In this document: one piece after another, positions 45,234 to 56,935 of the stretch
Layout: each line of letters starts with the position of its first letter
Numbering within the stretch: position 1 is the first letter of the stretch
NCBI GenBank assembly: GCA_035578905.1
Contig: JAQJVL010002604.1
Location: 1 to 64,000, forward strand
Origin: Stictocephala bisonia
Lineage: Eukaryota; Arthropoda; Insecta; Hemiptera; Membracidae
DNA: 64,000 bases
Direction: 5' to 3'
Made by a program: the position numbers and the translations under genes
Notes under the pieces: generated by a model
The model's input: the letters and a program-made list of their open reading frames with translations, nothing else
Databases searched by the model: none
What the model was told of the DNA's origin: nothing

Positions 45234-48200
45234 TCATACATGACAGAGTTTTTTAAGCTTCTTATTCAGTTTCACTTGATCACCCTCTGACACTCTCTTT
45301 ACCCTTACGTTTAACAAAGCCTTGTCTCTAATGTCGTTCGATTTCCACTTTACACTGTAAAACATCTTACATCTCACTAACAGCTCTATCATAAACAACT
45401 TGTGTACTTTACACTCAATCAACCACTGCGGATGAGTCTCTTCAGTGTGTAAGGTCAATTCTTTTACCAGTGTCTTGGCAACTTCAGTGCTGGCAATCAC
45501 CTTAGGAAAAAGCTGGGCAAAGCACAATGCTTGAGACTTTACAACGTTGTGTAGAAGATCCGAAGGCTTATTAAGTCTGGCTAATTCTCCGGTATGTCTG
45601 GTGAACGATTTCATTAGGATAAGATACTCACGGGGTATAAAAGAGAAGGAGTTTTCTTTCAGAAGAGTAGCCCTACACGTTTCACAGGAAAATTTCTCCA
45701 CACATTTTTTCCCTAGCCAACCGGATATGTAACATACAACACTATCTTCAAAGGCCGTTACTTCTACGTGATCTTGATCTAGCTGTTGTTGAGTGTTACA
45801 TTGTGGGGCTAAGTTGGATGAAGCGATAGCACTGGTGTGAGGCTCGACTGAGTTGATAACTTCTTGTGGCTCTTCGACTGGCAGTACTGATGGAACTTGA
45901 AGATTTTCGTCGCCATCTGGTTCACAATTTGCAGTATCAAGAGGGTCCAGTAAACGGATGGATATAGCATGCTGGAGATTCCGTCTGAACTCCTTTGCAG
46001 ATGGATTACTGTTGTAACCACCCCTGTGTCTGAGAACACCAAACAAATTCTCAATGGGGTCCTGGTTGAATCTATTAGTTAACAAAAATTTGTTTCCACT
46101 GGAAGAAATCTCCTCGTATAATGCTAGTATTCCCCTGATGGTTTGGATGAGACCGTCAAAACATGGAGGATTTGAACCATCTAGAGTCTTCCAGGTCTGT
46201 ATATACTGGATACTGGCTTCCAAGCAATTTCGAGGAACAAAGTTGGTTTTCGATAGTGGCTGCTTGTATGGGTTTTTGTCGTCTAAGTGCTTGCTGTTTA
46301 AACAGTCAGTAATGTCATTTATTTTGCCAAGAAAAGTTGCTGTATTTAAACTACTTTCATTTTTCATCTGTCCTAAATTAACAGCAGCTTTCATCCCTCT
46401 CGTAACTGAATTACTAAAAATTTGAGCTGCCAGTTTCACATTCATCTTCTGAAATGCTTGCGGGTTAACATGCCGTTCTGATATTTTCGGCGCAGCTCGG
46501 CAGTCTGAAGCAGATTTCCTGTCGATCTCATAAAACTCTAAAATGTCTCCCCATGACACAGGTTTATGGTCCACTAGAAAATCCCTTTTCAGCAAAGTGT
46601 TGCGGATACACTTTAGAAGATGAGGGTAATCATATAAACAGAAAATCTTTTTTTCTCCAAAACAGTAATAGGGAAAATCTTTTGAAACTCCCAAGAGTTT
46701 CAATGCAGCTGCATTTGTCGATCCCATATCGCAGACAGTGGCCTTTAAGTCGAGATTTACATCAAAGACTTTTTCGATGCAAATGTCCAACAACAATGCT
46801 AAAGTTTGCGATTTTAACGAGTTGTTTGAGAGCACATATGCGAGGGGACATTTCCATTGTTCATTAATACCTCGCAGCATAAAAACTGTTGCATGTGTTG
46901 CTATCTTCTGGTTTCTTCCCAATGGCCCAAGATCCTCGAATCCTTCAACCAAATCTAACTTGGAGTTATATTCCAGAGATTTTCTTAAACACATTTCATC
47001 AAACAATAAAACGCATTGTTTTTCAGTTGCAGTCATGGATTTAACTTTGACTTTCACCTTATCAAAAACTTCAGTTGTAAACCCCGGAGTAATATTGTTT
47101 ACATTTATCCATTTTTTTTATAAGACTAAGGCAAGGCAGTTTGAAACCCCTTCCTCTCATAAATTTGTACACGTTTGGTGCCTTGTAGTAGATTGACAGG
47201 GCCAGCTGCTTTTCTTCTTCAGTCCATTCCGATCGAGTTTGGTGTCGCAGTTGCATTGTGATGAATGTCAGTGGATCTCCAGATATGAATTTAGGTAATT
47301 TGGAAATTACAGTCTTGATATCAAACATTGTAGTCCTCTTTTTTATGAAATAAATGCTGTTGGTTTTCTTTTTTAGAAGTGATTTTTGTCTAGTGATGGT
47401 TTGTTTCAACTTCTTCCTACGTGGTGTTAGTTCATTCAATTTGTCATCATTGTTTAGTTCAGATAGAGGTTTGAATTGATTGTTAAAATCCTGAAGCGTC
47501 TCTTCACTCCCTCCAACTTCATTGTATTGATCAGACTTTGTGGATTCTTCAAAACAATCAGATTCCACTTGAGGATCTTCATTTTCGCAGTTGTCTTCTT
47601 CCTGATCAAACCAAGGAATAGGAACTGCAGCAGGGTGGTTTCGCAGAAGTTTGTTTCTCAGGTCGTTTGTAAATGCAGACCTCTTAAAGTGTTGAGAGCA
47701 CAGAGTTCGATACTTCAGCTTCTTGTCTGGCAGATCCGCGAAGTCGTCTCGCCCGCAGTTGGTTACCCACCGAATGCATCTGTAAAATATATATGAATTT
47801 AAATGTATTTAATATAATTAGCAAACATTTTTCCTATTGTGATATATAATGAATAAGGAATGACAAAATGTCAATAAAGGGTGAAATTAAAAAAAAGACA
47901 ACAGTTTTGGCTTTTGGCTGTAATCCTTGAAAAGATATCGTTGTGGTAGGCTACTTGTAAAATAATGAAACCTCCTAAGTTGTTTTTAGGAGTTCAACAA
48001 AAAAGAAAAATAACCGATTCAAGGAAATATTGAGTGTGATTCAAAAAATGTAATATACCAACTTAGTTTTAGTTTTCGTAATACAGGTTATATTGGATAA
48101 ACCAAAACGAATTTCAAATATAGAATTAACAACCAAAGAGCTGACACAAGAAACTCTCAGTAGATAAACCTGTTACAAATCATGTTAAAGAATATTCAAA

Positions 48201-49698
48201 AACGTTTTTAGCCTATCGTAAAAGGTATTTTTAAATTATTAGATGAATATTCTGCCCAAAAATTGAAAAAAAACTAAACTGTCGCAAGTGGCAGTTTTAA
48301 AATCCAAAATTATTCTAGGTTTAAATGTTCTTTTGAACATATATTTATACCATTCCTTTTCATTTTAGTTCAAAAATTTGTATTTCTTAAAATATTTCAC
48401 CCATTATTGAAAATTTGCCAACAAAAATTCCAACCATAATTTATTATACAACACATTAGAAAAATGTTTTTTTTTTTTCATTTAACTAACAAGCCAAAAT
48501 TGTTTTTTTTTTTTTTAAGTCGTCTCAGTAATAATCATACGTTTAATGACAAAATTATTGTTTACATAACATTCTTTATTTTTTTTTCATACGAATTTTC
48601 TTTGAAAAAGGCTATTGCCCAAATATTAAACTTATTTTAAAAAGGTTGGGTTGGTGATTATACTAAAATGCATACGTATTATTTTCAGTTGTACTCACAA
48701 TTTTGAGGCAAGTTCAAATGTTCATTAAATTTTGCTCAACGAATTAAACGAGGTTCGCAAGATTACAGTTTGCGTGTTCATATTTTAAAATAGTGGAATG
48801 ATGTTAATTTTACCATTTAGTATACAATATTCTATACAGTTCCCTGTTTTTATAATTTTCAAAATTTCTAACGAAGTGGGAAAACTACGGGTTGAAACTA
48901 CTGGAAAACTACTAAATAAGGCATTTTGATAGTACTTGTTCAATTTAAAAAATAAGTATTCTCATAATTTTAGTACCAGGCACCTGCAGATAAACTTGTT
49001 CTTAATTCATTTACAATATAAAATTAAGATTATGAGCTATAGAATTTAATGAAACTGTAATCTTGAAAAGGCTTGCAGGGCTCCGAGCGAGATGATCCTC
49101 CATAAGAGCCCATGTTAAATCGGTGCACCAGACGACAAGACGGTGGACTGGTAAAGTAGGCCCTTAATTTGATTACTTCACTTACATAAAAGTAATTACG
49201 ATTAGTTTACGAAGCTTATAAGGAGGGAAATGTAAAACGCCTTTTCTAGCGTTTTAGGGGTGTCCCAGTGCACCCTTAAAAATATATCAGACCATGTTTT
49301 AGACAATGTTCATTTTAATAAGTGGGGGTTAAATAACATTATCGTTCAAAGAGAAGTTTAACTGATCCAAAGTAATACACCACTTAATATCATTTAATTT
49401 TTCACATTGTTGTTAGTTCTCAATTGTACTTTTAAAGGTCTTTAAGATTAACTTTTTAATTTATTTTGGAATTAACAGTAATACTCAATGTACATTGTCT
49501 ATAACCATAAAGATTTACAATTACTATTATTGTATCATTATTTTGCTCAACAATTAATTTAATGTTAAAGCAATTAGTAATAAAAAATACTCCTTACCTT
49601 TCTCGGTCGTTAACTGGAAAACTAAAGAATGACAATTCTCGGTTCTTCGCGGGCGTATTTTCACAATTCACATACGCACATTTGCCACCTGCTGACAT
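45234..49698 (-). CDS. P-element/THAP9-like transposase, two exons, one frameshift
   Basis: Exon 1 (49698-49598) starts MSAGGKCAYVNC, giving the first two Cys of a THAP finger, and ends at donor GTAAGG. Exon 2 starts at 47779 after 'ttttacag' and completes the finger with CIRW, LCSQHF (Cys-His pair) and AVPIPWF, the THAP AVPxxF box. A coiled-coil segment follows, then the P-type catalytic core: LLFDEMCLRKSLEY, VCDMGSTNAAALKLLG, YDYPHLLKCIRN, NRFNQDPIENLFG, and a C-terminal Cys pair (FSCETCRA). The stop is at 45234. Total length is about 880 residues, close to human THAP9 (903). An eight-A run at 47112-47119 (minus-strand ATAAAAAAAATGG) shifts the frame by one; seven As would join both halves. 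The product cuts and pastes the element in the nucleus. Confidence 0.85.
47780..49597 (-). other. Intron of the P-type transposase
   Basis: This 1.8-kb AT-rich intron runs from donor GTAAGG (49597) to acceptor 'ttttacag' (47780). No internal gene or repeat of note is seen. Confidence 0.75.
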
Positions 49699-49981
49699 TT
49701 CTACCGTTAACTAATAAATAAAAAAAACTAAACTAAAAAAGCTTTCTATTTTAAGCATACTAATTTAACTGAAGATACCACTAAAAATAATAAACTACTA
49801 ACAAATTCAGGACAAACTATGAGATACACTATCGAGCACAACTGAAGCTCAACTGATAGTGCTGGGGGGGTCGTTTGTCAAAACAAGATTTTTGAGTTTG
49901 TTTACAATTGAACAGATGGGGTGGACAGCAATATTTCGCAGAATTTCTTATGGTTTGCCTCTTTCCGCCTCTGAGTCACAC

Positions 49982-50260
49982 CTCACCAGGGCAACTTTCT
50001 CCTTTCGCACACAACCCTCGCTCCCTCTCTCTCTCTCGTACCCCCGACGCGCTCTCTCTCGCACCGAAGGCGAGCGCTCTCTCTCGCACCGAAGGCGCGC
50101 TCTCTCTCGCACCCTCTGCGAGATCTCCCTAGCACAGAAGGCAGGAAAATGTTGACTGGAGAACTCTAGCGGCTAAGGCGAAAAGCAGCAATCTCAGAAA
50201 AAAAGTTGGTCTGAATTTGCTGCATAAGGAGTGTCCTTCTTATAGAGTGTGTATTCATTG
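49982..50260 (-). repeat. Right long terminal inverted repeat of the P-type element
   Basis: It mirrors 43278-43558. Open frames that run through it (49859-50155) are low-complexity products of the 'ctctctcgcaccgaagg' repeats and not genes. With exon 1 on the minus strand starting at 49698, this end is the promoter-proximal one. Confidence 0.8.
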
Positions 50261-50303
50261 GTACAGGTTATAAACGTGTGTAATACTTGTATCTAACTTT
50301 AAA

Positions 50304-52268
50304 ATGTCGAATGTTAACGTTAATGAAGATGTTAGTGTAGTTAAACCTAAAAAAAGTTACAAAACAGTGGTGATTGGAAGAGGAATGTTGCTAAACGACT
50401 GAGGAACAGTGGTGAAAGTTATGTAACTGATAAAACAGATAAACACGTTGCAGCAAAAAGACGAAGGGGAGGATGCGACTGTGTTATGAAGGATGAACAA
50501 GCCAAACAAGGTTGGTGTGAGTTTCATACATTGACTGATTTTGACAAGGACAACCTTTTTGTAGGTTTTTATAGATTAGGTGACTATAACTTGCAAAATT
50601 CCTTTTTGTGGGGACTTATCAAGCAAAGTGACTGTAAACGTGCATACATAAACAAACGCACTGATGTAAATAAGTCAAGGAGAACACAAACATTTACTTA
50701 TTTTCTGAAAAATGGATATGGAAAAGACGTTAGGGTGTGCTTAAAATCCTTTATGGACAATTTTTCTATCCCTAAAAAAAGAGTAGCAGTTGTAAGGGCT
50801 GGAGATAAGCCTACAGAAACTGAGCCTAGTCCCTTAGGTTTAAGTGACGAAGAAAATGAAGATCAAAACTTGTCACGTCAATCGAGTGGGCCTATTTTAC
50901 CTCATACGGACAAACGTGGAAAACACGGCAATATAAAAAAGCTTTCAGACTCTCAAACTGATTTCGTTATCAACCAAATCAAAATGTTCCCTCGTTATAC
51001 AAGCCATTACAGTAGGTAAAAAAATCCAAACAAAAGCTTTATAAGGAGTGTGTCGTCTGTCAGTGAAATGTACAAACTTTATCTAAAAGAATACGAAAAC
51101 CAATCTGGTGATGATATAGGGCCGCCTGTTAAATATGAAAAATACCTGTCTATTTTCAATACAAAGTTTAACATTGGATTTAAACTTCCCACAACGGACT
51201 CTTGTGCAGTATGTGATGAATGGAAATTTGTGGACCATGACCTTATTCCTTTCGCCTTCATCAGCTTAAAGCAGAACAAGGGTATAAGTTGCTCTCAGAA
51301 GCTAAAAAGAACTCTCAAAGTCCTACTTATGAGTATTGCGTCATAACTTATGACTTGCAACAAGCAATGCCGCTTCCAAAAATTCCTACTGAAAAAGTAT
51401 TTTATCTAAGGCAGTTATGGGTTTATAACAGGTTTTCATGTTTGCAACAACAACAAAGGATTCATTTGTATGTGGACAGAAGATACAGCTTCTCATGGTG
51501 CCTGTGAAATTGGGTCTTGTCTGTACAAAGCCCTATTGAAAACTCAAATGACTGAAAACAAAAGAAAGTTGTGGTTCTTCTTAGATTCTTGCAGTGGGCA
51601 ATATAAAAACATGGTGGTTTTTACTTTGTACTACATTTTGGTCCACACAGGAAAATGTGATGAGACCCTTCATTCTTTTCTTGTTCCTGGACACACTTTC
51701 ATGCCTAGTGACAGCGACTTTGGTGTAATAGAAAAAAAAGGCACGGAAACAAGACTACTTTTTTTTGTCTTGATGATTGGAAAAAAGTTGACAAGGAATG
51801 TAGAGTGAAAGATCCTTTCACAATCGTTGACATAGACGGTTCAGACTTTGTAGATCTAAAACACTGTTAAATACAGTAGCAAAGAAACCAAAAAGTGTTG
51901 ACAACAAAAAAGTTGGAATCAGAGATGCCACAGCTGTAAAAGTTACTAAAAGCAGCCCAGGCTATATTTTTCATAAGTATGCCTACTCAGAACTTGAAAA
52001 TTGGACTAATGTCAGAATATTCAAAAAAACAACCAGGACGTCCCAGAAAAAATCAAATGGAAGAATCTCTGACTACAAGAATGTTGAGAGAGCTTTTGGA
52101 AAACGTGCCAAAACTGTATCCACAAGGTAGAGAAATCAATGCCCTGAAGCACCTAGACCTGCTATAGCTCCTACCGTACATACCACCTGTGTACCATGAT
52201 CTGTACAAGAACTTGAAACCAGCAAAGGCAGTAGGACATGTGGAGGAACAAGAAGATGTTTAAGAACT
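50304..52268 (+). pseudogene. Sola-like transposase (broken)
   Basis: It starts at ATG 50304, 37 bases after the nested P element, and shifts near 50365. The main frame at 50420-51018 includes GGCDCVMKDEQAKQGWCEFHTLTDF and FVGFYRLGDYN. A nonsense TAA (51018) is followed in frame by SVSEMYKLYLKEY, then the paired-Cys motif DSCAVCDEW. After a deletion and shift come ITYDLQQAMPLPK (putative catalytic region), TEDTASHGACEIGSCL, LDSCSGQYKNMVV and FLVPGHTFMPSDSDFGVIEK, the classic order of this DDE/D transposase family. The tail ends with Lys-rich sequence (KTTRTSQKKSNGRISDYKNV). At least four lesions make it inactive. The family name rests on remembered motif order plus the 4-bp duplication. Confidence 0.7.
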
Positions 52269-52744
52269 CTACTAGTTAGTAAAACATAATGACAGTTTCA
52301 TTGTATAAAAATAATGTTTTTTCATCCAATTAGAAATAATGAACAGTTCTGTTACAGTGTTAGTATCGTCTTTGAAAACTTATTTTTGTTGGAAACAACT
52401 TCTAATCTTAACACTTTCACTGCCGACGACGTCATTTGACGGCGCGCGCGATCTTCGGTAAAATGCCGAGAACGTCATTTGACGGCGCCGATGTTTTAAT
52501 TGTTGCAAATGCAATTTGACGTATAATGACGGTGTTTGCATTTGTTATATGCTTCTTGGATGTTTTTTGTTATTACTCTATGGATTTAGTTGTATCAAAC
52601 AACCGATTTATCGATTAAAATATCGAGAATAAAACTACCGATTTCCCAGTTGTTTTGAGCGTCTGCTGTCACCGCTACCGTCTGCCTAGCGCTGCTGTTG
52701 TAAATAAAAGTTTGTTTTTGTTTACAATTTATTTATAATACAAT

Positions 52745-54955
52745 ATGGATCGTAAAAGTATTGAAGAAGATGAAGTACTGGACGAATTGTTTAGATTATC
52801 AAGTGACAGTGAAGACAGTAATCTATTTGGTGACGACACAGATGATGATCCTGATTTCACTGTTGATCAATTGTTTGATGATTCAGGTTAGTAAACAATG
52901 TTATAATTGCATTTATATAATTGAAACATGTTTTTAGTATCGTATTTCTTACTTAGGCCTACTGTGTTATTTATTTTTCTTGTATAATCATCAATATAAG
53001 CGATAACTGAGTTTTATAGTAGGCTACTTTTTTTCAGATTCTGATGCAGATGAATTTGAGAGTAGGCCTGAACCTAGTAAGCAAGCTACACCTATCCCAG
53101 AACCTGATGTATTTAGGCCTAGTCTAATTCGTGAAACTGATGTAAATAGTCCAAATTTACCTTTACAAGACTCAAGTTCAGGTAAGTAAACGGTAGCCTA
53201 TTTTCAATTTTGAAATTATTATTTATTTTACTACATTGTTTTTTTAGGAATAACCTAAAATAAACTTTTATGTGCACAAATGTTATCCATAAATATTTTG
53301 TTTTATATGTTGTAGGTGTGGAAGATGAACCCATGGAAGTGGAAGAGCAGGCCCTACCCGTAACCATTCCAAGGCAACCGACTGGCGCTACAGCTAGGAC
53401 GACGCATCAAAGAATTAGGCCTACAACGAATCAACCACCAGCCAGCAATTGGTCTGAAATTGACTTTGTGCCAAACATTGATGTGTTTGTTGGACAAGGT
53501 GAAATGCTTCCAGGTACAAATTTGCAAGAAGGATGCTCGGTAAGTGAATTTTTTTTACATTTCATTGATACCGACACAATACATTTGATGAAGCATCAAA
53601 CAAATCTTTATGCTTCTCAAAGAATAAGAAAACTGAGGGCAAAAGAAGCACTATCTCCTACCTGTAGAATGTCAGAATGGAAACCAGTCTCTGTTCTAGA
53701 AATTAAAAAGTTTTTGGCCATCATCATTCACATGAGCTTTAGCACAAGGCCCGAGATACAAGATCACTGGAGCACTGATCCAGGAGTGTCGTGCAATTTT
53801 TGTCCAAATGTAATGGGGAGAAACCGCTTTCTGTTGCTTCTATCAAATCTACACCTCAATGACAATTCGTCTCAGCCAAAAAAAGGTGAACCTAATTATG
53901 ACCCCCTTTATAAAGTCCGACCTGTAATAGACAAATTATCTACTTGTTTTCAGCAAACATATCGCCCTGGAGAGAACATTACAATTGATGAGGGTATGTG
54001 CAAATTCAGAGGCAGGCTTGTCTTCAAGCAATACATGCCTCAAAAACCTAGTAAATATGGCATCAAGCTGTATATGCTGTCAGATAGTACTTCTGGTTAC
54101 ATTTGGAATTTTCAAGTGTACTGTGGCCAAAGCAATATCATTACAAATATTGTTCAAAATCTGCTGGGTGATCTAGCTAATGAGGGGCGAACGCTGTACA
54201 CAGACAGATACTATACAAGTCCTACATTAGCATCTGAGCTTGAAAAAGTAAGAACGGGTCTTGTGGGAACTGTAATGCCTAATCGTAAGGGCCTACCTTT
54301 GGAGTTGAAGAAACCCAAATTGAAGAAAGGTGACCAGATTTTTCGAAGGAATGGTAACATGTTGGCTGTGTGCTGGAAAGATAAACGTGATGTGCATATG
54401 CTAAGCACTAGGCACACAGCTTCAATGGTCACTTACCAGAATAAACAATCAAAAGAACTGACCAAACCTGCTTGTGTTATTGGATATAACAAACACAAAT
54501 TTGGAGTCGACTTGTCCGACCAAAGAATGTCGTATGGTGCGTTTGACCATAAATCGGTAAAATGGTGGCGAAAGCTTTTTTTTCACATGATGCTTATGTG
54601 CTTAGCCAATGGATGCATTTTGTACAACAAACTGAACAGAAAGAAGCTCACTATCACCCACTTTATGAAGAAGTTATGTGGAGAAATGGTAATACAAGAA
54701 GATGATGCTCCACCAAGCACAAGTGGTAGGCAATTGAGTCGGCTTCAAACTGGGAAACATTTTTTGGAAAAAATACCAGTTCCTGAAGGAAAAGTCAGAG
54801 TCCAAAAAAGATGTAAAGTGTGTTCTATTGTAGGAAAAAAACAATCTGGAAAATCTGCAAGAAAGGACACTACGTATCAGTGTAGCGAGTGCAAAATTGC
54901 CATGTGTAAAGAACCCTGTTTCAAAAATTTTCATACGAGGAAAAATTTTGCATAG
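52745..54955 (+). CDS. piggyBac transposase, three exons, intact
   Basis: Exon 1 (52745-52887) encodes an acidic N-terminus (SIEEDEVLDELFRLSSD...) and ends TCAG/GTTAGT. Exon 2 (53039-53181) starts after 'ttttttcag' and ends TCAG/GTAAGT. Exon 3 (about 53316-54955) follows 'tatgttgtag'. All junctions keep phase 1, so the ATG at 53270 inside intron 2 is not needed. The core shows the family's three catalytic Asp contexts: ITIDEGMCKFRGR, LYTDRYYTSP and FGVDLSDQRMSYG. The C-terminus has a Cys-rich zinc-binding domain (CKVC, CSEC, CKEPC, then His). The length of about 640 residues is typical. No stop or shift is seen, so the gene may be functional. Confidence 0.9.
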
Positions 54956-55313
54956 TAATATTTTTTGTTATTGTAAATAGTTGTAAATATATTATTAGTC
55001 ATATAAAATTGAATTCTAGAAGAAATTTCAGTAAAATTGGATTTATTTTAGTTTTTTTCAGTAAGTGTGTATTTTGGTTGACTTTTGATTTTTTGTAAAA
55101 AACATCATGCAAAGACAATTTTGTGGAAAAATTACCTTAAGGTAGACATTAATAACAAAAATTATTTTATTCAGAAAAAGATGCATTTTTTTAAAAAAGG
55201 TAAGTACCCAAATTTTATCTATATTAGTTTATGAGTTATGATTTTTTGAAAACTGTAAAAATCAGCCGGCATTCTATAGAAGTATCATATATAACCCACC
55301 GGCAGTGAAAGTG
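54956..55313 (+). other. piggyBac 3' noncoding region
   Basis: AT-rich sequence between the stop codon and the right terminus; no gene. The terminus 'cggcagtgaaagtg' closes it. Confidence 0.7.
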
Positions 55314-55505
55314 TTAATAAAAAAATTTAAATAATGATTACTTTTAATTTTCCCAACTACCCTGTTGAGAATAGAAAGCAAAGATGCCATAATCCAATAA
55401 AAATAATCAAAATTTATGTATTTTGTACTCAATCTAATAAAACTTAATTTTTCTCAAAACTATGTGTTTGTGGCATAGCCCCTTCTCTTTCTCAGGCACT
55501 CAATT

Positions 55506-56310
55506 CTTTATGCTGATGACACAACTTTTATAAATGCCTGTTCTACATTTCATGAACTACAACAACTTGTCTCAGAGACTTATGAAGAAGCTTCTACTTG
55601 GTTTAAAGCAAATGGATTTCTACTAAATAACGATAAAACTCAAAATATTCTTTTCACCCTTAGACCAGTCCTTTCGAACAACACAGATTGATTTTGCAGC
55701 ACAGTAAAGTTCCTTGGAATTCATGTTGACAGTAATCTTAATTGGAATGCACATATAACACACATAACAGCTAGGATTTCTAGAGTCATATTCCTTTTAA
55801 AACGTATCAGAGATACTGTTCCTAAAACTTATTTAAGAGTATCTTATTTTGCATTTTTCCAATCCGTTATTAGGTATGGTTTGATCTTGTGGGGTAACAG
55901 CAGTAAAATTATAGATATCCTTATTCTACAAAAAAGAGCTGTAAGGATCTTAACCGACTCAAACTTCTTTGATCACTGTAAACCATTTTTTATTGCATCA
56001 GGGATACAAACAGTAATAAACTTATACATATATGACCTCATCATTTATTTATTTAACAATCAGAATTTATTAAAACCCAACCAGCATACTTTAACACAAG
56101 AAATAGAAATACTACCATGATAGATTATCATAGACTCAGGAACACAAAACAGTCATACTGTTGTAGCGTTAAAAGTATATAACTTTCTCCACTTGACAAT
56201 AAATAAATACTCCTGTGAAATTTTCAAAAGAAAATTCTATAATTGGCTTTTAAATAATCCTTTTTATTCACTTGATGAAATTTTTTCAACTGAAAATATT
56301 CAATTGTAGT
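55506..56310 (+). pseudogene. Reverse transcriptase C-terminal half (Jockey/CR1 type)
   Basis: It begins at the catalytic YADD (55510-55521). Conserved block E/F sequence follows: WFKANGFLLNNDKTQN, VKFLGIHVDSNLNWNAHI and RYGLILWGNSS, then the thumb/C-terminal helices (LQKRAVRIL, ending FKRKFYNWLLNNPFYS at about 56225-56275). One internal stop (55689) and a stop at 56118 interrupt it. YADD itself is intact. The family is within the Jockey superfamily; the exact clade cannot be set by eye. Confidence 0.8.
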
Positions 56311-56580
56311 TTTTTCCTCAATGTAATTACTGTTAAATGTTTTTCTACAGTCATCACCTGCTTTCATAAATTTAGGTACTAGCTGTAGTTTACTACCCTA
56401 TGTAGTAAAAACTTTTCTGTACTTCAATTAAAATATAATTTTGATTAATCATTGTTATGAGATAAGTATAGTCAGTAAGTTAGTTTTTAGTATTTTAAAA
56501 TTTTTGACCTGGTATTATAACCATGACTTTGACGTTGTCAATTATACTTATTGTATTCTGATGGCAATAAAGATTATTAT

Positions 56581-56680
56581 ATATTTTTAAATTTTTTTTA
56601 AATGTATGCTGCACTAAGTGAAAAATAAGTCTTTCATTCTGGAAGTTCACTATTATCAGTCAGAGGGTTAAAACCGTATA
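56581..56680. other. Short spacer between two retrotransposons
   Basis: AT-rich, with no feature. It separates the 3' end of the plus-strand element from the TAA-repeat tail of the minus-strand one. Confidence 0.5.
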
Positions 56681-56935
56681 CTAATAATAATAATAATAAT
56701 AATACTTTATTCTCCATAAGCCAAAAAACTTTACAAAAGGAACATACCCTTATAAGTCAATTACAATATTAACAATTATAAAATATACATTAATTTCGCT
56801 CAGGCTGACCTTAGTACATTAACTTATTCTTACATTTCATATACATTATTTAGCCCCTGAGCTGTTCAATCAAATTGTAAGAGAAAATTACTTACTTATT
56901 CCGTCGTACAGCTCCTGTGTGAATAGTATAAAATT

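Larger units (their letters stand above)
43278..50260 (-). mobile_element. P-type (THAP) transposon with about 280-bp inverted repeats
   Basis: The element is 6,983 bp, begins CAATGAATACACACTC at both ends and is flanked by gtacagg (43271-43277 and 50261-50267). Inverted repeats run from 43278 to about 43558 and from about 49982 to 50260 with few mismatches, far longer than the 31 bp of the Drosophila P element. The interior encodes a two-exon THAP/P transposase on the minus strand. It is inserted in the Sola-like element, just upstream of that element's transposase. Confidence 0.85.
52412..55313 (+). mobile_element. piggyBac transposon, structurally complete
   Basis: TTAA flanks both ends (52408-52411 and 55314-55317). 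The terminal inverted repeat CACTTTCACTGCCG is perfect over 14 bases. A subterminal pair, 'cgtcatttgacggcgc', occurs twice (about 52430 and 52473). The interior carries an uninterrupted three-exon transposase gene. It sits in the 3' noncoding part of the Sola-like element. Confidence 0.92.
43006..55501 (+). mobile_element. Sola-like DNA transposon carrying nested P and piggyBac elements
   Basis: Terminal inverted repeats start GAGTGCCTGAGAAAGAG on both ends and remain similar for about 40 bases. The flanks are the 4-bp duplication AATT (43002-43005 and 55502-55505). Removing the element and one AATT restores the host RT frame, proving the borders. Subtracting the nested P (43278-50260) and piggyBac (52412-55313) with one copy of each duplication leaves an element of about 2.6 kb. 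A 4-bp duplication and the transposase type fit the Sola superfamily. Confidence 0.75.
42930..56580 (+). mobile_element. 5'-truncated Jockey/CR1-type retrotransposon, split by a 12.5-kb insertion
   Basis: Reverse-transcriptase coding appears at 42930-43005 (SVLGPFLF, then a decayed IND-LP segment ending KNTI). It resumes at 55506 with LYADDTTF in the same frame, once the inserted DNA and one AATT copy are removed. The 3' half runs to a cluster of ATAAAG/ATTATT near 56565-56590. Upstream blocks are absent, which is the usual 5' truncation of such elements. Confidence 0.8.

Noticed and set aside
45547..47196. Plus-strand frames opposite the P-type transposase
   Set aside because: Shadow frames of the minus-strand gene; no motifs.
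49859..50155. 98-codon frame rich in SLSRT repeats
   Set aside because: Product of the 'ctctctcgcaccgaagg' repeats in the P-type inverted repeat; the mirrored arm gives an equivalent meaningless frame.
53270..53315. ATG at 53270 as the piggyBac start
   Set aside because: It lies in intron 2; two upstream exons with good splice sites and matching phase supply the acidic N-terminus.
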